Assembly: GCA_034406715.1 (NCBI GenBank)
Contig: CP137876.1
Coordinates: 226,001-290,000 of the forward strand
Source: Rhodotorula mucilaginosa
Taxonomy: Eukaryota; Basidiomycota; Microbotryomycetes; Sporidiobolales; Sporidiobolaceae
Direction of reading: 5' to 3'
Length of the DNA: 64,000 nt
Positions 35,747 through 46,597 of this stretch are shown piece after piece. Position 1 is the stretch's first letter. Each line of letters opens with the position of its first letter. The position numbers and the translations under genes are program-made. The notes under the pieces were generated by a model. It was not told the DNA's origin and made no database searches. It saw nothing but the letters and a program-made list of their open reading frames with translations.

Positions 35747-35903
35747 CCCCTGGGCGTGTAAGCTTCCCCACGCGACTGTTTCTGCGGGTTTCAAGGTCGA
35801 CCCTTTGCGCGTGAAAGTCTCCGCGAGCGAGCGAGTCGCTGCTCTGCTCCGCCACGTCGGCACTGTATCCGCGTACGAGGTGGAGCAGAGGCTAGAGAAA
35901 GGG
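35747..35903. promoter_or_regulatory. Short divergent promoter between Sec7-PH and CSN12-like genes
   Basis: 157 bp separate the two chosen start codons. Open frames continue through it on both strands, so either N-terminus may be longer. Confidence 0.4.
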
Positions 35904-37756
35904 ATGGACGGCTGGCTAGCACAGGTCAACCAGCGCTACAAAGCAGTCGACGGCGCGGGATTCGCTGCGTTGGTCGATCCGGACCCCACTTCGACCGCCT
36001 TTGCCGCGCTCCAGCACTCGCTCAGGGTGCGCCGCCTATTACGTTTGGGCAGGAATCTAAAGAATCGGCTGACCCCTCCATGACCCGCAGTCGGCACCGG
36101 GGCTGCGCGCGACGACGTACACCTCGTTGACGCGTTCCGCCTTGACCGACAACCGCACCGTCGCAGACTTTCTCGCCGTCTTCTTGCTCTACGTACGAGA
36201 TGCCGACCTGCCGAGTCATGACACCGTAGCTCTGGCAAGAGCTTTCTCGCTTCTTGAGGACTGTTTCAAGTGAGCGTCCCTCTGCGACTGCGTCTGCGCG
36301 GCGTTCGACTACGACCCATGCCGAGCTAAAGAGCTGCGACCCCCGCGCTCGCAGGTCCGCAGATCGATGCTTCGCCACTTCCGAGGGCGGCTGGTTCGTC
36401 CCGACCCTGCGTAAACTGTCGCGGACACTCGTCTCGCTCGGTTTGGCCGTATGTCCCCCCGTCGCTGCCGCCAATCCTTGTTTCGGCCAGCTGACCCACG
36501 ATGATCTGACTAGGTCGGTCGTGCGCAAGGTGATCCGAGATTGACCCGAGCTGGAGAGGCGGCCCGCATGCTCAGTCGACCGATCGCGATTGCGGCAAAC
36601 GATCGGTGAGCAGGTCCTGCTCTCGGCGCCTAGACTCACGTTCTGAACCCCTCTTCTCATTCCACGTCGTCCATGATCCTTTTCGAAACAGCACCTCGGA
36701 ATCCCCCTGCAAGCGCGACGCTCTCTTCTTCCTCGCCAACGCGACCTTTCGCGTCTACTTTGCCCTGTCAAACCTGCGATTATGCGACACGGTCCTCAAC
36801 AACGTCCAGAACGCCAACGCGCCGATGGACGAATTCACCATGGCGGACCGGTGCACGTTCTTGTACTACCGAGGCCGGATAGCGTTGTATCAACGACGAC
36901 TGCCGCAAGCGCGGAATGATCTGCGGCGAGCGTTTGCGCTCTGCCGCGCTGACAGATGGAGGAATGGTCGGCGAGTCTTGCTCAAAACGTTTCGTGTTCG
37001 GTGTCAAGCCAGAAGCTCTACTGACGTTGAGCGTTCTGCAGGCTCATCCTTACATACCTCATTGCTGCTTCGCTTCCCCTCGGGTTCTTCCCGACTCTCC
37101 CCCTCCTCCAGCACTTCAACCTCCTCGAGCCCTATGCGGCCTTGATTCCGTCCCTAAAGGTGACTTGCCGCAGTGCCCATTCCCGAACCTGGCTGATATT
37201 TTCCCTTTTCCGAACCAGCGCGGCGATTTCCGAGGGGTCCTGTCAGAGCTGAACCGGTGGCAAGCCTGGCACTTGAAATGCGGCAACTACCTCCTCCTGC
37301 GCGAAAAACTCGAGACAATCTGCTGGCGAAACCTTGCTCGAAGAACGTGAGTGCCTCCAGCTCTCTCGGGTTGTTGCTCACATTCCTCGGCTTTATCGGC
37401 GCTGACGCAGCCGCTTGCGGGCAGGCTCTTTGTCCTCACGAACGGGTCACCTCTACCGCCGACCGGTCCTCCCACCCTCTCCTTGCATGCCCTCTTGACT
37501 GCAGCCCGGCTCTCGTTCCAGGATCCGTCTCTCGATGTCGACGACGTCGAGAGCATGTGCGTGAGCTTGATGGACCAGGTAAGCCCACATCCCTGTGTTT
37601 GATTAGCAGTGTTGGAGCTAGGAGTTGACAGTCCAGAGCGTGTGGCAGGGCTACATCAAAGCGTACATCTTGCACTCGAAGCGCATCCTCGTCTTGCAGA
37701 AAGGTCCGCGGGCGGGCTTCCCGCCGATCGCCACTGTCAACGCGGTCGGTGGCTGA
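35904..37756 (+). CDS. PCI-domain protein of the CSN12/Thp1/PCID2 family
   Basis: PCI/winged-helix protein; yeast relatives are Csn12 (COP9 signalosome and splicing) and Thp1 (TREX-2 mRNA export). Exons at 35904-36026, 36091-36269, 36355-36448, 36514-36605, 36692-36970, 37042-37159 and three later ones are all in phase. Family matches: YFALSNLRLCDTVLNNVQ, RCTFLYYRGRIALYQR, QARNDLRRAFALC, LILTYLIAASLPLGFFPT, FNLLEPYAALIPSLKRGDF, and the winged helix with LNRWQAWHLKCGNYLLLREK, CWRNLARRTLFVLTN, DVESMCVSLMDQ and QGYIKAYILHSKRILVL. The intron at 36971-37041 is best read with a GC donor; a GT donor 30 nt later would insert ten residues in frame. Start MDGWLAQVNQRY at 35904 is uncertain because the frame stays open upstream. 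Confidence 0.87.
36971..37041 (+). other. Probable GC-AG intron in the CSN12-like gene
   Basis: Donor GCGAGT, branch TACTGAC, acceptor TCTGCAG. It gives NGRLILTYLI, as expected for the family. A competing GTGTCA donor at 37001 is also in phase. Confidence 0.55.
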
Positions 37757-38311
37757 AATCTTAATACGCTATATTATGCCGATGCTGTGGGCGTCAGGCC
37801 GTACTGCCTCTCCGATGATGAGAGGAGAGTGAAAAGTGCTGTCCTCTCCACGGTTTCTTCTCGGGTCAGAGAAGGCGCGTTATCCGGTCCTCTCGTTGCT
37901 TCGGCCGCGTACTTCTCGGGACGGCTCTTGGTGAATAGCCTCTACTTCTAGTGCCCTCAGGACCTCGTCAGGTCACTTAGAGAGGCGATTTGGCACCTCC
38001 TCCACTGGCTGAGAAGGCCATCCATCGCCGCTTATGTATTGCTTCGTGTCGCCCTTTGCTCGAGCTATGCCGCTCGCTTGTGCTGTAGTACGTGTTGCGA
38101 GAACGGAGTCGACCTTAGCTCTGCTTCGCCCCTCTACATGTTAGAATCGGTGTTCGGTGCGCGCGCGATGCGCTTGCGCCGCAGATTTGCCACTCCGCGG
38201 ACAAGCCGGTGCGTCCACCGACTGGCGGAACCCTGTGGTCGACCACTATACGGTCTGCTGTCTCCTCTGCCCAGAACGGACAAGCGAAACGACTCGTTGG
38301 ACCTTGCCGAG
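37757..38311. other. Tandem intergenic region
   Basis: 555 bp between the CSN12-like stop and the next start. An open frame from 38039 runs into the next gene, so the upstream part may be leader. No other gene recognised. Confidence 0.4.
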
Positions 38312-39361
38312 ATGGATCCGCGAGACAGTTCGCGCGAGTACCTGAACGACCTCGACCGCCGCGCCGCCCTCGACCACCTCCATCACGCGGCGGAAGACAC
38401 CGTTCTCGCCGCTCGTCGTTTCGGCGATATAGTCCGACGAGACGGCGAAGATGTGTGGGATCGGTTTGACCGTCGGATGGAGGATTCGCGCTGGCCGGGT
38501 GGCGGCCCCAATAGGCATGCGGCCGATTTCACTGAGGTACGTCCCGTGCGTCCGGATCCAAGTAACGGAAGACGCTGACAGCTGATGACGTTGCTTCAGT
38601 GGGATGGGATGAAGAAACTCGCGGCCGATGCGGTAAGCCGTGCACTTTCCTGTCCTGGCGCAACTCGAGAGGCTGATTGCCACGGGTTTCGGGAGCAGTA
38701 CCACGAAGCGGACGCGGATGTTACGAGCCTGAGATCGCGGCTCAAGCAGAGCTCTATCGTAGGTCGCGTGGCTTCTCTTGAACCCGAATCGCTCGAATCG
38801 CTCACCGCCTTGTCATCTCCGCCGACATCCGCCACTGCCAGCTCCGCAACCCGTTTTTGGACGAATACTCGACTCATGATCTCCAGAACGGGATGGCTCT
38901 CCACGCCGATTTCGCAAAGCGTTACGCCAAGTACGCGTGGCGGGACCCGACCCTCAACGATGCACTGCAGGACGGTACGCAAGCGGTCCGTCAAGGTGGG
39001 ATGTACGCGCGCGACGTGTTCGAAGTCACCCGTCGACAGGCGAGGGACGCATTCTTCTTGGTGTGTCCCCAGGTCTCTATATTTCAGGCATCACACTGAA
39101 CCTGAAGCCTTTCTCGGGCAGCCGATGCGTGACCGGCTGTTCAAGCGTGCTCAAAGTGAACAGGCTCCGAGCACGAAACCGGCCACAAACGACATGGTCT
39201 TCCTGTCGGAGGGCCACCGCCGTCCTCGCGGAGAATCGGGGCACTCGCGCCGGTCCATTAATGTCGTCCAAGCGGCCGGAGCTGCTGCGCTTGCCGGAGT
39301 GGCGACGGCGGCGGGCCTCTCGCTCTTGAGGCACGAACGCAGACGCAAACACGTCGCGTGA
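38312..39361 (+). CDS. Orphan protein with C-terminal hydrophobic segment
   Basis: Not recognised. Five exons join in phase: 38312-38536, then DFTE to WDGMKKLAADA, YHEADADVTSLRSRLKQSSI, LRNPFLDEYSTHDLQNGMAL through RQARDAFFL, and the last exon from PMRDRL to the stop. The N-terminal half is charged and probably helical (LDRRAALDHLHHAAEDTVLA). The C-terminus has NVVQAAGAAALAGVATAAGL followed by a basic LRHERRRKHVA, which could be a weak tail anchor with a cytosolic or luminal positive end. The start at 38312 (MDPRDSSREYLND) is preferred to 38039, whose extension is cysteine/arginine-rich and unlikely. It is probably restricted to related fungi. Confidence 0.65.
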
Positions 39362-39696
39362 TCCTTCTCTGTACCACACTCGCGACCTCTCGCCCCCGGC
39401 ACCTGTGTAGATCGCCACGTACTTGCCGCCACAACTCCAATGTATCAATCTCGTTCCCCGTCACTCCAACCTGCTGAATGAGAAGGTCGCCAAGTCTGGG
39501 GGAGAGAGAGAGAGAGAGAGAGCGTGGCAAAGACATCGAGTTACAGTCGCAAAAGCGTAGGCAAGCGAGGTACAGAAATGCGCAAGGGGGTATTGACAAC
39601 AAGAACGGGGAATCCATCGAAACAAGGTGAGGAGGTAAAAAGCGGCAAGCGGGTGCAACGAACCATGGCCGGCGACGAGACTGTGACCCGGTTCGT
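39362..39696. other. Convergent intergenic region (orphan gene / SUB1)
   Basis: 335 bp between stop codons, containing the GA repeat. No extra gene recognised. Confidence 0.45.
39501..39522 (+). repeat. (GA)11 microsatellite
   Basis: Perfect GA dinucleotide run in the convergent region between the orphan gene and SUB1, probably in a 3' UTR. Confidence 0.9.
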
Positions 39697-40571
39697 TCAA
39701 GCGAGGTCATCGACAGCATCGTCAAGCTGTTGTCGACTGGCCAGGTCAGCGAGACTTGCCGAAGGAAGAAACGAAGAAGAGGACGCACCGTGGAGACGGC
39801 CTTTTTCAGGCGGTCCCACTGTTCAATGCTCAGCTGTGAAAGCCGGTACCATCAGTATGGAAAGCACCAGAGGCCAGAGGTAATCTTCCGATCATTGTCG
39901 CATGACCAGAGACGCGCTCCACAGCGAGGCGAGCCCGCGTGACAAGTCAGGCAGAACCGCCTCGCCCGGCGGAAGAACCTCGACAGTAGTTAGGTACTCA
40001 CCATGATGCCCTTCTTGCCCGGCTTGGTCTTGCCGTCCTGCTCGTACGTCTCGCGGATATCGACGTACGTCTTGCCCTTGAAGGCGCGGACCGTCGCGCG
40101 CCGGTTCGCGGCGAGTTCGATGTACTTGTCGCCGCTGTCGTCCGTGTGCACTTCGGGCCCCGACCCGTACTTGGCCGCGGCGCCGACCTTGCGCTTCGTC
40201 TGCGGCGACTCGGACCGGTCCTTCTTGATCGGCTTCTTCTCCTTCTCGTCCTTGCCCTTCTTCTCGGAGGTGGCTTTGCTCTTGCCCTTGGTCGCGTCCG
40301 TCTTGACCTTTTTCTTCAGGGGCTTGTCCTCGGATGACGAGTCTGAGGAGTCGGATTCCGAGGCTTTGTGCTTGCTGCTAGAGGCGGCCTGCTTGATGGG
40401 CTTCTACAGACGTGAAAGGCAAGCAGGTCAGAGAGAGCGGTGCCCATAGGCTTCTTGCGACACAGATGTTGAGAGACTCACCTTGCTCCTCGTCTCCCTC
40501 TCCTCGGCCGGCGGGGAGAAGCTGTGGTCGTCGTCCGAGTCGACGTACTCTTCCGAGAGCTTCTTTGGCAT
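39697..40571 (-). CDS. SUB1: Transcriptional coactivator PC4/Sub1
   Basis: Single-stranded-DNA-binding coactivator acting with TFIIB and RNA polymerase II or III. Four exons. The N-terminal half is acidic and Ser/Lys-rich (MPKKLSEEYVDSDDD, then SESDSSDSSSEDKPLKKK). The PC4 fold then reads DDSGDKYIELAANRRATVRA, FKGKTYVDIRETYEQDGK, TKPGKKGIM and EQWDRLKKAV, matching the KxFKGxxxVDIRExY core. The last intron is best ended at an acceptor that gives the acidic tail STLDDAVDDLA; an AG ten nucleotides earlier would end the protein after STSTTA. Divergent from YDJ1 (357 bp). Confidence 0.92.
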
Positions 40572-40928
40572 CGTCACCGAGAGTCCTAGTCCGCAGTCTA
40601 GCAGAGGGAACGGGGTGACCTTGAGATTAAGCGACACCAGCAGGAGGCGGTGCAGCTCGCTTCGAGCCTCCCCTCAGGCGTCGCCCGCGGGGTCCGGACG
40701 TATCTCCGAGGCTCTGTACGAGCTGTTCAGAAGTGCGGGATGCAACTGGGAAAGGCTCTAGTGATAACGAGAGGACTAGAGACACTTTTTGGGACTCGCT
40801 GGCAAGCGACGGAGATTTTCGGAGATTGAGTGCCTTCCGGAGAACGCGCTGGAACCCGGCTCCTGGTCCGCTCGCTTCACTTGTTCCGCTACACCAGACC
40901 GGTCTAGACTGCACGTGTACCGCCCAGC
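40572..40928. promoter_or_regulatory. Divergent SUB1/YDJ1 promoter
   Basis: 357 bp between start codons of SUB1 and the Hsp40 gene. I see no perfect heat-shock-element triplet array by eye. Confidence 0.45.
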
Positions 40929-42716
40929 ATGGTCAAGGAGACAAAGTACTACGACCTCCTCGGCGTCTCCCCCGGCGCCTCGGAGAAGGACCTCAAGGTC
41001 GCGTATCGAAAGGTACGCCAGTCGTCCACTTCTCTCGAACCTCGCAATCCGGATCGGACACCAGCGACGCCATCCCACCGGAATCTGCGCTAGTCCTTAC
41101 CCCAGCTCGATGGAACGGCCCTTTGAGGTCGAGCGGTCGAGCGGACGTAGCGAGCTGCTCCAGTGGCTGTGTCAGCTCGACTCAACCTCGCGAGGCACCC
41201 ACTCCAACCCCTGCGCCCCAATGCAGGCAGTCATGCGTCGAGCTCAGTAGTGACTGGCTCGGGGGTGGCCTGTGGGGCCGCCAGACGGGGAGCAAAGGAT
41301 GGTACTCGGGGCGATAGTGGCAATCACGAGCAAATCGCTTGGCTTTTCGCTTTGGACACCCTCAACTGACTCTCTGGTATTCTCCGCCCCGTTGCGCCAC
41401 TACAGCTCGCTCTCAAGCTTCACCCGGACAAGAACCCGGATGCCGGCGACGAGTTCAAGGAGGTGCGTCCGACTCGCCCCCCCCCCCTCCCCATGGGCGA
41501 GAAAGTGAAAACTGATGGTTCGTGTCGCCTTCACAGGTCTCTCACGCCTACGAGATCCTCAGCGAGTACGTCATCCTCATTCGTATGACGAGTCGGATCA
41601 CGGATCACGAGGCTGACCGTGTCTCCTTTGTGCTGCGACAACAGCCCGGAGAAGCGTCAAATGTACGACCAGTTCGGCGAGGAAGGGCTGAGCGGAGGTC
41701 CCGGCATGGGCGGCATGGACCCGAGTGACCTGTTCAGCCAGCTGTTTGGCGGCGGCGGCGGCTTCTTTGGCGGTGGCGGACCGGGCGGCGGACGGCCACG
41801 GGGACCGCGGAAGGGCAAGGACCTCATGCACAAGGTCCGGTGCTCGCTCGAGGACCTGTACAAGGGCAAGACAACCAAGCTCGCGCTCCAGAAGCACGTC
41901 ATCTGCAGCAAGTGCAACGGCAAGGGCGGCAAGGAGGGCGCCGTCAAGACTTGCAACACGTGCAAGGGTCAGGGAGTCAAGGTCGTCCTCCGCCAGCTCG
42001 GCCCGATGGTCCAGCAGATCCAGCAACCGTGCCACGACTGCAACGGCGAGGGTCAGATCATCAACGCCAAGGACCGCTGCAAGGAGTGCAACGGCAAGAA
42101 GATTGTCAACGAGCGCAAGGTGCTCGAGGTCTTTATCGAGCGCGGCATGAGCAACGGCCAGACCATCACCTTTGCCGGCGAGGCCGACCAGGCTCCCGGC
42201 GTCGAGCCGGGCGACGTCGTGATTGTGATCGAGGAGAAGCCGCACGACGTGTACAAGCGCAAGGGCGACGACCTCTTTGCCGACGTCGAGATCGACCTCC
42301 TCACCGCCCTCGCCGGCGGCGCCTTCTCGCTCCCCCACCTCGACGACCGCGCGATCCTTGTCCGGATCGAGCCGGGCGAGGTCATCAAGCCCGGTTCGGT
42401 CAAGATCATCCCCGAGCAGGGCATGCCGTCCCACCGCCACCACGAGATGGGAGACCTCGTCGTCCAAATCAACGTCAAGTTCCCCGACTCGCTCGACCCG
42501 GCTACGCTCGCCCCGCTCGAGGCCATCCTGCCGCCGCGACCGGAATTGCCTACCTACCCGGAGAACGTTCACGTCGACGAGGTCGCGATGGTCGACCCGA
42601 GCGAGCGCAGGACAAAGTCGGGACTCGGCTCGGGCGGCGCGCACCAGCACGGCGACGACGCGATGGACACGGACGAGGAGGGCAATGGCCCCCAGGTCCA
42701 GTGCGCCCAGTCGTAA
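40929..42716 (+). CDS. YDJ1: Class A Hsp40 co-chaperone Ydj1
   Basis: Cytosolic DnaJ-family partner of Hsp70. Exons 40929-41012, 41406-41462, 41537-41565 and 41645-42716 encode 413 residues, the usual size. J domain: YYDLLGVSPGASEKDLKVAY and the catalytic HPD in LKLHPDKNPDAG. A Gly/Phe-rich linker with FGGGGGFFGGGG follows. The zinc region has four repeats: CSKCNGKG, CNTCKGQG, CHDCNGEG and CKECNGKK. The C-terminal client domains include FAGEADQAPGVEPGDVVIVI. The protein ends CAQS, a CaaX box expected to be farnesylated as in yeast Ydj1. The first intron (393 nt) is about six times longer than the others. Exon positions inside the J domain are short (57 and 29 nt). Confidence 0.97.
41013..41405 (+). 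other. Long first intron of YDJ1
   Basis: 393 nt, GTACGC donor and CTACAG acceptor, with a CAACTGAC branch near 41366. No snoRNA box C/D pair or ORF with family features noticed. Confidence 0.75.
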
Positions 42717-43141
42717 ACGCTGCCTTTTCTCTTTTCCTTCCTGTGTTTCATCCTTTTTGTTTCAATCCCTTCGGTTCCTCCTCGTCCACCTCCCCAACCC
42801 TTCCGTCACGCCGTCTCGAAACCGCGTTCCTCACTTTGCTTTTGCGCCCTCCCGCTCCTGCATCTCCCGCTCTCGACCCCTGCGTCGCTCGCATATTGTG
42901 TCTGATATCGACGTACCCTTGTACCATCGTGCAACCTAGATTTTCCCCAAATTCCGAGCGATCCGGGGCTACCTGTACGATGACGAGAAGCTCGGATTCG
43001 AAATCATAGCATTATGGGGTACGACATTCTGCGGGTGCGGGAGAGATGGCTACAAGGGAGGGATGCAAATCGCGTGTTCAGGAAAGTGTCTATCCGTCTC
43101 GAGACGGGTTTGTTTTCGTGCGAAGGTCTATATCGGGCGTG
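42717..43141. other. Convergent intergenic region
   Basis: 425 bp between the YDJ1 and membrane-protein stop codons; the first part is C/T-rich 3' UTR-like. No gene recognised. Confidence 0.45.
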
Positions 43142-44648
43142 TCATCGCTCGCGGAAAGTGTTTGGATCGTCGAGCTCGGTATCCGCCGTAAAGTCAAACG
43201 TGTCCCTCGTCCTGGTCGCTCGCAAATCGGAGAGCGTCTCACTGCCGCTCGTGGCAGACCATCGAGGTCTTTGCGACGGCGGAGCGCCGGACAAGGAGAC
43301 GGGCGGGTAGCCGGTCTGTGGAGAGCCGGGAGAAGCATACGAGAGTCGCCGGTTCGAAGGCGGTACCGTCGAGTCGGGCACCAAGGGAAGCGCGAAATCG
43401 AGCGAGGACGGCGAGTCTGCAAAGGCGTTGAGAAGGATTAGTCATGAACTTGCTACACTCGGCTAGACCACGTAAGGAAAACGTACATTGACCAGGAGAA
43501 GCAGGTATCGAGCCAGTCTCATAGGTGCCTTCGGGCCCCCCGGGACGGCCATACCACCTCGCGCCGTCCTTCTCGGGTCCCGCCTCGACGAGCGTATCTG
43601 TACCGAACTCGGCTTCCTCATTCGGCATGTTCGGTGTCCCTCCCTTCGAATGACGCACCGACTGCACCTCGAAAGTCCCTCCCTGTTTTCGGTAGGGAAT
43701 GCTCCCTTCGATCCGCCGTCGTCGCCGACGAAAGTGCCACCACAGAGCGAGCGCCGCGCAGAGCCCTAGAGGAATGCCGATCCCGAGTCCCACGCCGAGA
43801 CCTATCCGTAAACTCTGCGAGTCATCATAAGCCCAGGTGGCCGCGTCGGTGGCGGAAGGAGCGGCGGCGTAGTAGGCGGTGGAAGAGGGCAAGATCGGCG
43901 TTGCCGTCGTATTCCGTAAGGATTGTGGAGGCACCGCGTTGGTGAAATCGGACCTGTCGAGAGAAAGGGTCGTCAGGAAGGTGGACCTTTCTGCAGGAAA
44001 AGAGCATGGAAGTCTTACATCCATTGGACGGGCCCGGGTGTGACGCTTTGGCTGCTAATACCAAAGTCGAACTGCGGATACGGTGCATTTTTTTGTCAGT
44101 TTCAGGTGTCGGGTGCGCCCCAGAACGAGCACAAGAGCCAAAAGTTCCGCACCGCGATGCCTTGCCGGACCTGGTCAGGCTCGACCGACAGCACGAGTGT
44201 ATGCTCGTCGCTCCACGGGACAGAGACTGCGCAAAGCGTCACATTATGCTGATAGGGCCACCACCACAGGCTTCCGCCGTCGTACCACGACCAGAGTCCC
44301 TCCGGTTCGCTCTGACCGTCGGTCTTCGATTCGAGTCGACACGAGAAGACGCCATGAGAGCCCGACGAGTCTCCGTACAGTGCCGCGTAGGTCCTGTAGC
44401 GTCGAAGGCATTAGTACTATTCAGTACGAACCGAAGGCGAGTTAGACTGACCCTCTGAACGGGAACCTTAATTCGCATGGTGGGCCAAGCGGTGACAGCG
44501 GCAGGACTTGGGGATCGCCGCAGCTGGCAAAAGTCCCGCCGTACCATTGCGACGCATTGTACACGTTCGTCGGGCCCCGATAGAAGTGCCACGGTCCCGA
44601 GTACAGCACGGCGATGTCCTGATCATCGACCGTCTCGTTCAGAGGCAT
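43142..44648 (-). CDS. Single-pass membrane protein with beta-type ectodomain, paralogue B
   Basis: Five exons. The predicted extracellular part begins MPLNETVDDQDIAVLYSGPW, and continues with CELRFPFRG, TYAALYGDSSGSHGVFSCRL and TLVLSVEPDQVRQGIAFDFG. This DDxDxxIxxSGxW ... YGDxSxxxGxF layout is common in basidiomycete surface proteins thought to carry a galactose-binding-like ectodomain. After a Thr/Ser linker (LRNTTATPILPSST) comes one membrane helix, LRIGLGVGLGIGIPLGLCAA, then a basic RRRRRR stop-transfer and a Ser/Pro-rich cytosolic tail ending DDPNTFRER. No cleaved signal peptide is seen, so it may insert by its membrane helix, or a 5' exon is missed. It is paralogous to the gene at 45123-46597. 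Confidence 0.72.
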
Positions 44649-45122
44649 CGCTCGGTGCCGGTATACGGCGAGTCGCCGCCTGAGACGGGCAGCGTACTAC
44701 GACGCCTGCGCGAGTATGCGTGACTGCGCCGGGGCCTGTGTTCTGGCTGCTGCAGTGACCTTGCGTTGGATCGATGCGGGGTGCCGCAAATCGTCGGAAG
44801 GGGAGTCGCCTCCGAAGCTCAGATCAGCAAGTCGACAAGCAGGCTGCGAGGCTATACGCTCTCCTAGAGCGAGGCAAGCAGGCTCAAGAGCCGTCCAGAA
44901 AGAGATGAGAGCAAGTGAAGGAGCGGGAGAGCTTGCTGGGCTCGGGCTCAGCGAGCAATTCGGAGCCAGTGCGCGACGGGAGCATCGGGAACGATTCAAA
45001 CGTGAAGGGCTACAGAATGCAGGAAAGATGCGGGTATACAGGTCCGGGACATGATATGAATGAAAACGTCTAGAGGCAGAGTGCGCGGGATGAACGTCGG
45101 CGCACGTGAAAGCTTTTTCTCT
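44649..45122. other. Spacer between tandem membrane-protein paralogues
   Basis: 474 bp containing the 3' flank of paralogue A and promoter of paralogue B. Nothing else recognised. Confidence 0.45.
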
Positions 45123-46597
45123 TCATCTCGGCTTGAACGAGTCGGGATGCTCTAGAGGCGCATCTAGGTCGAGGTCGTCGAGATCGGCGCGAACTGGTGA
45201 CTCTATGGTCGGCGAATCGATCGGGTCGTCAAAGGGCGAGGGACCGATGGTGCCGGCGTCCGAGGCAGGCGTGATGATGACGGGCGGCGCACCCAACGAC
45301 GAGCGGTGGTATTCGGACCCGTACGTGCCTGCGGCCGAAAACTCGGACGCCGCATACCTGTCGTCAAAGGGACCCTGTGAAGACTCGACGATGGTAAAGT
45401 CTGCGAACGTCGGGAGGGAGAAACGGTCAGGTCCCCTTTCGAGCTTGAGCGCAGCAGCAGACTTTGTGGACGGACCCGGGGTGTCTGCGCGCGGACGCGA
45501 CGAGCCCGTCGGGCCCGTCGCCGATGCGTCGTATTCGCGCATGGTCGCAGAAGCCGCGTTTGGTCCTCCGAGCCAGAGGCAAGTCGAAGAGCCGGTCGCT
45601 GGACTCTCGGCGATACTGCTCCGCAGGCTGTGCATATCGGGAGTCCAGCTGAGCGAGTGCAAGCTGGTGCTCCTCTGCGATAATGCACTCTTGCGAGCGG
45701 AAGCGCGTCGTCGAACCCGGAAAAGGTACCAAGCTCCGAGGATGGCGAGGATGATGAACAGTCCGCCGAGACCGACGCCGAGGCCGATGCTGATGCCGCC
45801 CGAGTTGCCTCCTCCTTGCAGGGAGGTGGGCATGTTCGTCGTAGTCGCAGACGAGGTCGAGGGAGGGAGCATGGGCGTCGCGGTCGTGTTGCGTAACGCG
45901 GTTGGCGGGATGGCGGAGTTCATATTGGAGAACCACGCAGGCCCGCCGGGCACCTCGTCGAGGTACGCGTAGGTCACAGAGTCGATCTGTGTGTTTTGGT
46001 GAGGCACGTAGTCAGCCATCCCCGTCACCATTTCCGGCGACAACTAGCTGGCAACCGGGGTACAAGAATCTGAACGCACTCCGAGTCCCTTGGAGACTTG
46101 ATCCGGCTGCACCGTCACGACCAGCGTGTAAAGCTCGTACGGCAAGCCATACGCGCTGCAGAGAGAGATCGGATTCGCCCGGGCTCCGTTCGTATGCGCT
46201 CCGTCGTACCACCCCCAGGGCAAGCGCGCAGGGACGATGGTCCCGTTCGCGAGGGGGTACTCAAGCCGGCAGCTGAAGACGCCCTGTCGCGAGTCGGTGT
46301 AGCCGTTGACGCCGAACCACGTTCTGTGTGCGCGTAGAGAAAGGGTCACTTGGGCGCGTTTGCGGATACGGTAAGGGAAGCAGGAGGAGAGACCGACGAG
46401 TTGACCGTCAACCTCATCTCGCAACCCTCAGCCACGGACGAGGCATTGCTACTCCCGCCGCAGTACGTGAGCGTGTCGTGCTGCCATCCCGTCGTATTGT
46501 CGGTCAATCGCGTCCATGGTCCCGTGAACTGGATGGCCGCATTCCGGTCATCGATAGTCGTGTTGTACAGCAGCGACGAGACGGGCGCGCTCGACAT
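45123..46597 (-). CDS. Single-pass membrane protein with beta-type ectodomain, paralogue A
   Basis: Three exons. N-terminus SLLYNTTIDDRNAAIQFTGP followed by W, then GWQHDTLTYCGG, WFGVNGYTDSRQGVFSCRLE, LVVTVQPDQVSKGLGIDSVT, the linker ALRNTTATPMLPPST, and one membrane helix ISIGLGVGLGGLFIILAILG. The cytosolic tail of about 190 residues is rich in Ser, Pro and Asp and ends DSFKPR. The match to paralogue B covers the ectodomain core, the linker and the helix, whereas the tails differ. The intron inside the ectodomain lies at the same place (after the Cys-Glu-hydrophobic strand, before the YG/NG turn) in both genes. As in B, no signal peptide is apparent at the chosen start. A sensor or adhesion role is speculation. 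Confidence 0.7.

Noticed and set aside
41598-42650. 350-residue open frame antisense to YDJ1
   Set aside because: Leu/Asp/Val-rich mirror of GC-biased codons on the other strand. No start context or family match.
41840-43009. 389-residue plus-strand frame over YDJ1
   Set aside because: Alternative frame of the YDJ1 last exon, Arg/Gln-rich, extending into the 3' UTR.
43355-43375. tRNA B-box-like GGTTCGAAGG
   Set aside because: It lies inside the last coding exon of paralogue B, and no matching A box or cloverleaf stems are present.
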